In this document: positions 60,147 to 64,000 of the stretch, one piece after another
How the letters are laid out: each line of letters opens with the position of its first letter
Position numbering within the stretch: position 1 is the stretch's first letter
Source: CAYUMU01 sp964445985
GTDB taxonomy: Bacteria; Planctomycetota; Planctomycetia; Pirellulales; S012-138
Reading direction: 5' to 3'
Assembly: GCA_964445985.1 (NCBI GenBank)
Contig: CAYUMU010000007.1
Location: forward strand, 1-64,000
Length of the DNA: 64,000 nucleotides
The notes under the pieces: generated by a model
Database searches by the model: none
What the model was told of the DNA's origin: nothing
Seen by the model: only the letters and a program-made list of their open reading frames with translations
Made by a program: the position numbers and the translations under genes

Positions 60147-61577
60147 ATGGTGTGGTTACTACGTGGGATCTGCCTGGTTGCGTTGTCGGTAATCGCGACG
60201 ATTGTGACCTGGCAAATACTCCAATCCCAACAGCCTTCGCCAGAAGGAAACACGCCGCTCGCATTTGCCGGGCGCCCTCTGGAGGGCGATCCGCAAGCCA
60301 CGGGGCCGATCACCACGGCACCCGTTACCGCCGGAGACCAGTTGAGTGGCGGCGCCGCGCACCCCACGCAACGGCCACCCATCGAAAGCGTGCTTCCTTC
60401 CCCAGATGCGCTTCAGCCAGGCTTAGGGGCAGGTGGTCCCTACTCAGGCGCCGACGACGTCCATCGTGAGTTGAAGAATCCGTTGATGCGCGGCCTGGGG
60501 CAGATGATTGAAAGCAACAATGAATTATTCGAACAGGCGGGAGCCGGTGATTTGGGCGACGGCTTGCTCGCCGCCGATGAGATACTGTGGAATGCCAAGC
60601 AGCAAAACGCGGAAGCGATTCGCCAGGCAAATCGCCAGGTGCGCCTGCCGGGCCAATCGCCAAATGTCGTCTTGATTACGGTGGCCGGTCTCGGCTGTTC
60701 GTCGGCCAGCGAACTCGATGGCCGGGCCGAGACAATGCCTGCATTGCACCGTATTGCCCAGCACGGTTTAACAGCCCCCATGCCGTCGTTTGCGTTGCCA
60801 GAAGAACAGCACGCCTTGGCAACAGGGTTGCGCCGCCCAGGCGGCAACCCGGAAAGCGATGCGGCGAGGTTCTCTCGATCGCTATGGCAGTCGGGATACG
60901 CCACCGCCGCCATTGGTGATGTTTCCTTTTGGGGAGTCGGCGATGCTCAAGCGGAGTGGGAAGCGTGGCTCGGTTTCCGCCAGTCGAACGAGGTATGCGC
61001 CTTTCCTGAGTATGTGTGGAGCAACGGGCGAAGGATCGGGCTGGCTCGAAATGGGCAAACCAAACCAAAGCAGCCGGCGATCCAACTGTTCGCGCAAGAA
61101 GCCCTCGCCTACCTGCAGCGGCATCGTCGCGGCCGTCCCTTTGCCTTGTGCGTTTCGCTAACGGTCGACGATCTTCGTGCCAACAAAGCAGCCGCCGCCA
61201 CGCCCACGGATATTCAACGTTTGGCCTGGGGCGAGGTCGACGATGTGATCAATCTGATCGAAATGCAGATCAATCATCTAGGGTTGGCGCCCAACACACT
61301 GTTGATGATTGTGGGCTTGAGCGACTCGCCGCGGTCTTCCTTGGTGAACTTGGGCGGCACATCGGCTCAACGTGGCAACCTGATCGTGGCGCGCGGGCCA
61401 GGCAGCTTTCCCAGGGGAGTGCAGTCACTGTCGCCGGTGCGGCAAGAAGACCTGCTGCCCACCGTGCTCGATGCCATATTCTCGCAACGGCGTCCGCAAA
61501 CCATCGATGGAACGTCTCGTTGGAGCGAGTGGCGCAGCGCCAAACCTGAACCCTCTCAAGCCGCCCGGTTGCCGTAG
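60147..61577 (+). CDS. Membrane-anchored sulfatase-fold protein lacking the catalytic motif
   Basis: The 476-residue protein has an N-terminal anchor (VWLLRGICLVALSVIATIVT) and a Pro/Gly-rich linker with a helical segment. From about residue 175 a sulfatase/alkaline-phosphatase-like domain follows: PNVVLITVAGLGCSSASELD, MPALHRIAQHGLTAPMPSFA, the GYATAAIGDVSFWG block (KxGKWHLG position) and the RQEDLLPTVLDAI helix. The place where sulfatases carry C-x-P-S-R reads ALPEEQ, and the metal-binding DD pair after PNVVLI is absent. Catalysis by the formylglycine mechanism is therefore unlikely. The start at 60147 follows GGAG at 8 bases; the frame from 60000 has no signal sequence. Confidence 0.7.
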   Translation: MVWLLRGICLVALSVIATIVTWQILQSQQPSPEGNTPLAFAGRPLEGDPQATGPITTAPVTAGDQLSGGAAHPTQRPPIESVLPSPDALQPGLGAGGPYSGADDVHRELKNPLMRGLGQMIESNNELFEQAGAGDLGDGLLAADEILWNAKQQNAEAIRQANRQVRLPGQSPNVVLITVAGLGCSSASELDGRAETMPALHRIAQHGLTAPMPSFALPEEQHALATGLRRPGGNPESDAARFSRSLWQSGYATAAIGDVSFWGVGDAQAEWEAWLGFRQSNEVCAFPEYVWSNGRRIGLARNGQTKPKQPAIQLFAQEALAYLQRHRRGRPFALCVSLTVDDLRANKAAAATPTDIQRLAWGEVDDVINLIEMQINHLGLAPNTLLMIVGLSDSPRSSLVNLGGTSAQRGNLIVARGPGSFPRGVQSLSPVRQEDLLPTVLDAIFSQRRPQTIDGTSRWSEWRSAKPEPSQAARLP

Positions 61578-61714
61578 CGTTTAGAGAATGCGAGTCGTGG
61601 TTGATTCATAACCCCTCGCTTCAGGAAGGGAGTTTTACAAGCAACCTTCACTGACGCTCTGGCTTGCCAAGAAATCAGCCTGAAAGAAAGCAAACTGCGG
61701 TGGAGTGCTCAAAC

Positions 61715-63838
61715 ATGATTTGTTCCCGCTGGCGTTCGCCCCGCTCTCGCATCGCGCAGCCCCGGTTGCCGTTCTTTGTCTTCGCCTGGATTGCCGTGGC
61801 CAGCCTGGGGAACGGCCCATGCTCGCTGGCCATTGCCGATGACAGCCTGGTGACTGAAAAGGCGGCAGACAATCAGGCCGAGGCGGCTCAAAAAGTTGAG
61901 AACGAAGCCGCCACGAAGGAGGCGGCAGGCCGCGCCGAACAGCAAGCAGCGGCCGCGGAAATGGCTGCCTGGCTGGAACGGCTGCGGGGTACGAAGCGCG
62001 TCGAATTCGAGCTCAAGGACGAGGCCGCCATTGAGGAGCGGTTGCGAAAGGATCTGAAGTACCTGGCCTCCGACGCCTTGGAAGGCCGAGGACTGCGAAC
62101 ACGCGGCCTGGAGTTGGCGGCGGATCATATTGCGATCGAATTTGCCAAAGCAGGGCTGGAAACAAATGTGCTGAACGGCGAGCCGTTTCAGTCCTTTCAG
62201 ACCTACTCCGTGGAGCGATTGGGCGAGAAGAACCGTGCCGTGCTGGTGGGGCCGGATCGTCATCGTCAAGAAATGACGCTCTCGGTCGATTACCTGCCCT
62301 TGGCCGCAGGCATTTCGGGCGATGTCGATGCACCCCTGGTCTTTGTGGGCTACGGGATCTCAGCCCCCGACTTGGGTTACGACGACTATGCCGGCATCGA
62401 CGTGCGCGGCAAAGTCGCGGTGATGCTGCGACACGAACCGCGGCAGGCTGATCCGGAGAGCGTTTTCGACGGGGTCAACAACTCTCCGCACGCGTATGTT
62501 TCGCGAAAGATCACTAACGCCGTCGAGCGGGGCGCCGTGGCCGTGGTGCTGTGCAGCGACAAGGTTCTGGTGGATAAAGAAGCCGGTCAGCGAGCTCCCG
62601 CGAATCAGGGTGGCGTAACTTCTGACCGGCTGCTGAACTTTCGCACGCGTCCCAGCGATCTTACTCCCAAGGTGCCGGTCATTCACATGCGGCGACCCGC
62701 ATTGGAGAATGTGCTGACCTGGGGCGAGTTGCGATCGCTAAGCGAGCTTGAAGCGGCCATCGATGCGGATCTCAAGCCGCAGTCGTTTGAAATACCGGGT
62801 GTCAAACTCATGGCCACCACGCAAATCGAACACCGTCAAGGCGGACTGAAAAACGTGATTGGCATCTTGCCCGGCGCCGGCGACCTGGCCGAAGAAACGG
62901 TGGTGGTTGGCGCTCACTATGATCACTTGGGAATGGGCGGAGGAGGATCGCTGGCCCCCTGGACGGTCGCCATTCACAACGGCGCCGATGACAATGGCTC
63001 GGGTACGACCGGCCTGTTAGAAATTGCCCGGCAAGTGGCCGCCAGAGCCGGCGACACGCGCCGCCGAATTGTGTTCATTGCCTTTTCCGCTGAGGAATCA
63101 GGGCTGATCGGCAGCCAGTTTTACGTGCGCCGGCCTGCTTTCCCCCTGGAACAAACCGTGGCCATGGTCAATCTCGACATGGTGGGCCGCTTGCGTAATG
63201 AGCGCGTGACGATATCCGGAGTAGGCACGGCAGCCGAGTTCAGCGAAATGTTGACACGCACCTCCGCTCCCTACCAGTTGGAAGTGCGCAAAGACCCCAG
63301 CGGATACGGCCCGAGCGACCACGCCTCGTTTCACGCCCGACGGGTGCCAGTGCTGCACTTTTTTACGGGCTTGCATGCCGACTACCATCGCCCCAGCGAC
63401 GACTTCGACAAGATCAACTACGAGGGCATCCGGCGGATCTCGCTGATGGCCACCGACGTGGTCTTGGAGTTGGCCGAAAGTGAAAAGCCCGTCACGCGTC
63501 GGCAAGGAGGCGGGGGCGAGTTGGAAGAACTGCTGGGAGGTGACGCGGGCGACCTGGAAGCCCTGCTGCGACCGCAACCAGTTTTGGGCGTTCGACTGGC
63601 TGCCGTGGCCGAACCGGTTGAAGGTGTAAAAATTGTGGAAGTGTATCGGGGGACCCCCGCCGAGGCCGCCCAATTGCGAGAAGGCGATGTCATCGTCGAG
63701 GCCAATGGCGCCAAGGTCGCTACCGTCGAAGCGATGCAAGCCCTGGTCCGCGGGCAAAAGCCTGGCGATGACTTAACACTCTTGGTGCGTCGAGGCGAGA
63801 TCGACCTGGAGACAACCGCCAAGTTAAGACCGCGGTAG
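61715..63838 (+). CDS. Secreted M28 aminopeptidase-like protein with PA and PDZ domains
   Basis: The 707-residue protein has a signal or anchor (FFVFAWIAVASLGNGPCSLAI) and an Ala/Glu-rich, coiled-coil-like stretch (about 45-95). The M28 core is split by a PA-type insert (FVGYGISAPDLGYDDYAGID, then VRGKVAVMLRHEP) and shows the zinc ligands AHYDHLGMGG, HNGADDNGSGT, FSAEESGLIG, VNLDMVGRL and GLHADYHRPSDD. A C-terminal PDZ domain (LGVRLAAVAEPVEGVKIVEV) closes it. It is a larger relative of the M28 + PDZ protein at 45048. GGAG lies 10 bases before the ATG at 61715; a longer TTG-initiated frame has no signal. It is probably an envelope or extracellular aminopeptidase. Confidence 0.85.
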   Translation: MICSRWRSPRSRIAQPRLPFFVFAWIAVASLGNGPCSLAIADDSLVTEKAADNQAEAAQKVENEAATKEAAGRAEQQAAAAEMAAWLERLRGTKRVEFELKDEAAIEERLRKDLKYLASDALEGRGLRTRGLELAADHIAIEFAKAGLETNVLNGEPFQSFQTYSVERLGEKNRAVLVGPDRHRQEMTLSVDYLPLAAGISGDVDAPLVFVGYGISAPDLGYDDYAGIDVRGKVAVMLRHEPRQADPESVFDGVNNSPHAYVSRKITNAVERGAVAVVLCSDKVLVDKEAGQRAPANQGGVTSDRLLNFRTRPSDLTPKVPVIHMRRPALENVLTWGELRSLSELEAAIDADLKPQSFEIPGVKLMATTQIEHRQGGLKNVIGILPGAGDLAEETVVVGAHYDHLGMGGGGSLAPWTVAIHNGADDNGSGTTGLLEIARQVAARAGDTRRRIVFIAFSAEESGLIGSQFYVRRPAFPLEQTVAMVNLDMVGRLRNERVTISGVGTAAEFSEMLTRTSAPYQLEVRKDPSGYGPSDHASFHARRVPVLHFFTGLHADYHRPSDDFDKINYEGIRRISLMATDVVLELAESEKPVTRRQGGGGELEELLGGDAGDLEALLRPQPVLGVRLAAVAEPVEGVKIVEVYRGTPAEAAQLREGDVIVEANGAKVATVEAMQALVRGQKPGDDLTLLVRRGEIDLETTAKLRPR

Positions 63839-64000
63839 TTTGCGAGCAGGCCGCCGCGCGTTGTCCATCTGAGTGCAAGTTCGTGGCACTAGCCTCCTCC
63901 CCCCGGGTTGCCGCCGACCACGCGTTAATGATGGTAGCCCTTTTTCGTGGCCGCCTTGGGGCATAATTCATGGGAAACGTCGCCCCCGGTTCCAGCCTAC

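Overview
The window is most simply read as chromosome of a Planctomycetota bacterium (Pirellulales-like). The evidence is GC-rich DNA carrying families abundant in that phylum: a DUF1501 protein, a PSCyt1/DUF1549/DUF1553 cytochrome protein, two DUF1592 + DUF1552 pairs, Tat-exported Gfo/Idh/MocA oxidoreductase, a BBP7-like outer-membrane barrel, a secreted PQQ-type beta-propeller, large PDZ-bearing M28 peptidases, and hopanoid genes. Most genes are simple metabolic or secreted-protein units on both strands.

Layout. 0.5-6.9 kb (+): zinc-ribbon membrane protein, GlcD/GlcF-type FAD + Fe-S dehydrogenase, secreted oxidoreductase, SolA-like amine oxidase. 6.9-16.7 kb (-): DUF1592 -> DUF1552 -> WD40, preceded by a PSCyt1/DUF1549/DUF1553 -> DUF1501 pair. 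16.9-21.1 kb: secreted M23 + PKD protein, an internally deleted IS701-like transposase, a GH16 glucanase. 21.4-29.5 kb: a HemD-HemE fusion, a BON-domain protein with a clear terminator, a secreted protein with a 15-bp tandem repeat, rhamnulokinase, and cysH with an Rrf2 regulator. 29.5-41.1 kb: a palindromic MITE-like element, an ankyrin protein, a second DUF1592/DUF1552 pair with copies of a 37-bp repeat at both ends, squalene-hopene cyclase + hpnH, and a repeat-rich stretch with an SMI1/KNR4 protein. 41.1-46.6 kb (-): beta-propeller, BBP7-like barrel, cupin, M28 peptidase.

46.8-56.9 kb is the most interesting part. A tRNA-Ser(GCU) gene with its terminator is followed by the C-terminal remnant of a serine recombinase. 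Then comes a complete, tightly packed four-gene operon of the TIGR02677/02678/02680/02679 type, i.e. a type II Wadjet (JetABCD) plasmid-defence system: the SMC-like ATPase has Walker A, LSGGEK and Walker B motifs, and JetD has the Toprim acidic residues. Three bases after jetD, with a strong ribosome-binding site, starts a truncated 2OG-Fe(II)-oxygenase-like gene. Behind it lie a frameshifted IS66 TnpA and a broken phage-like gene. This looks like a decayed mobile island inserted at a tRNA gene, whose defence core is intact.

56.9-64 kb: ComEC, a sulfatase-fold protein that lacks the formylglycine motif, and another M28 + PDZ peptidase. Dispersed hairpin repeats of several families occupy the gaps. 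No CRISPR array or rRNA was seen. All family assignments were made by reading motifs, without database searches.
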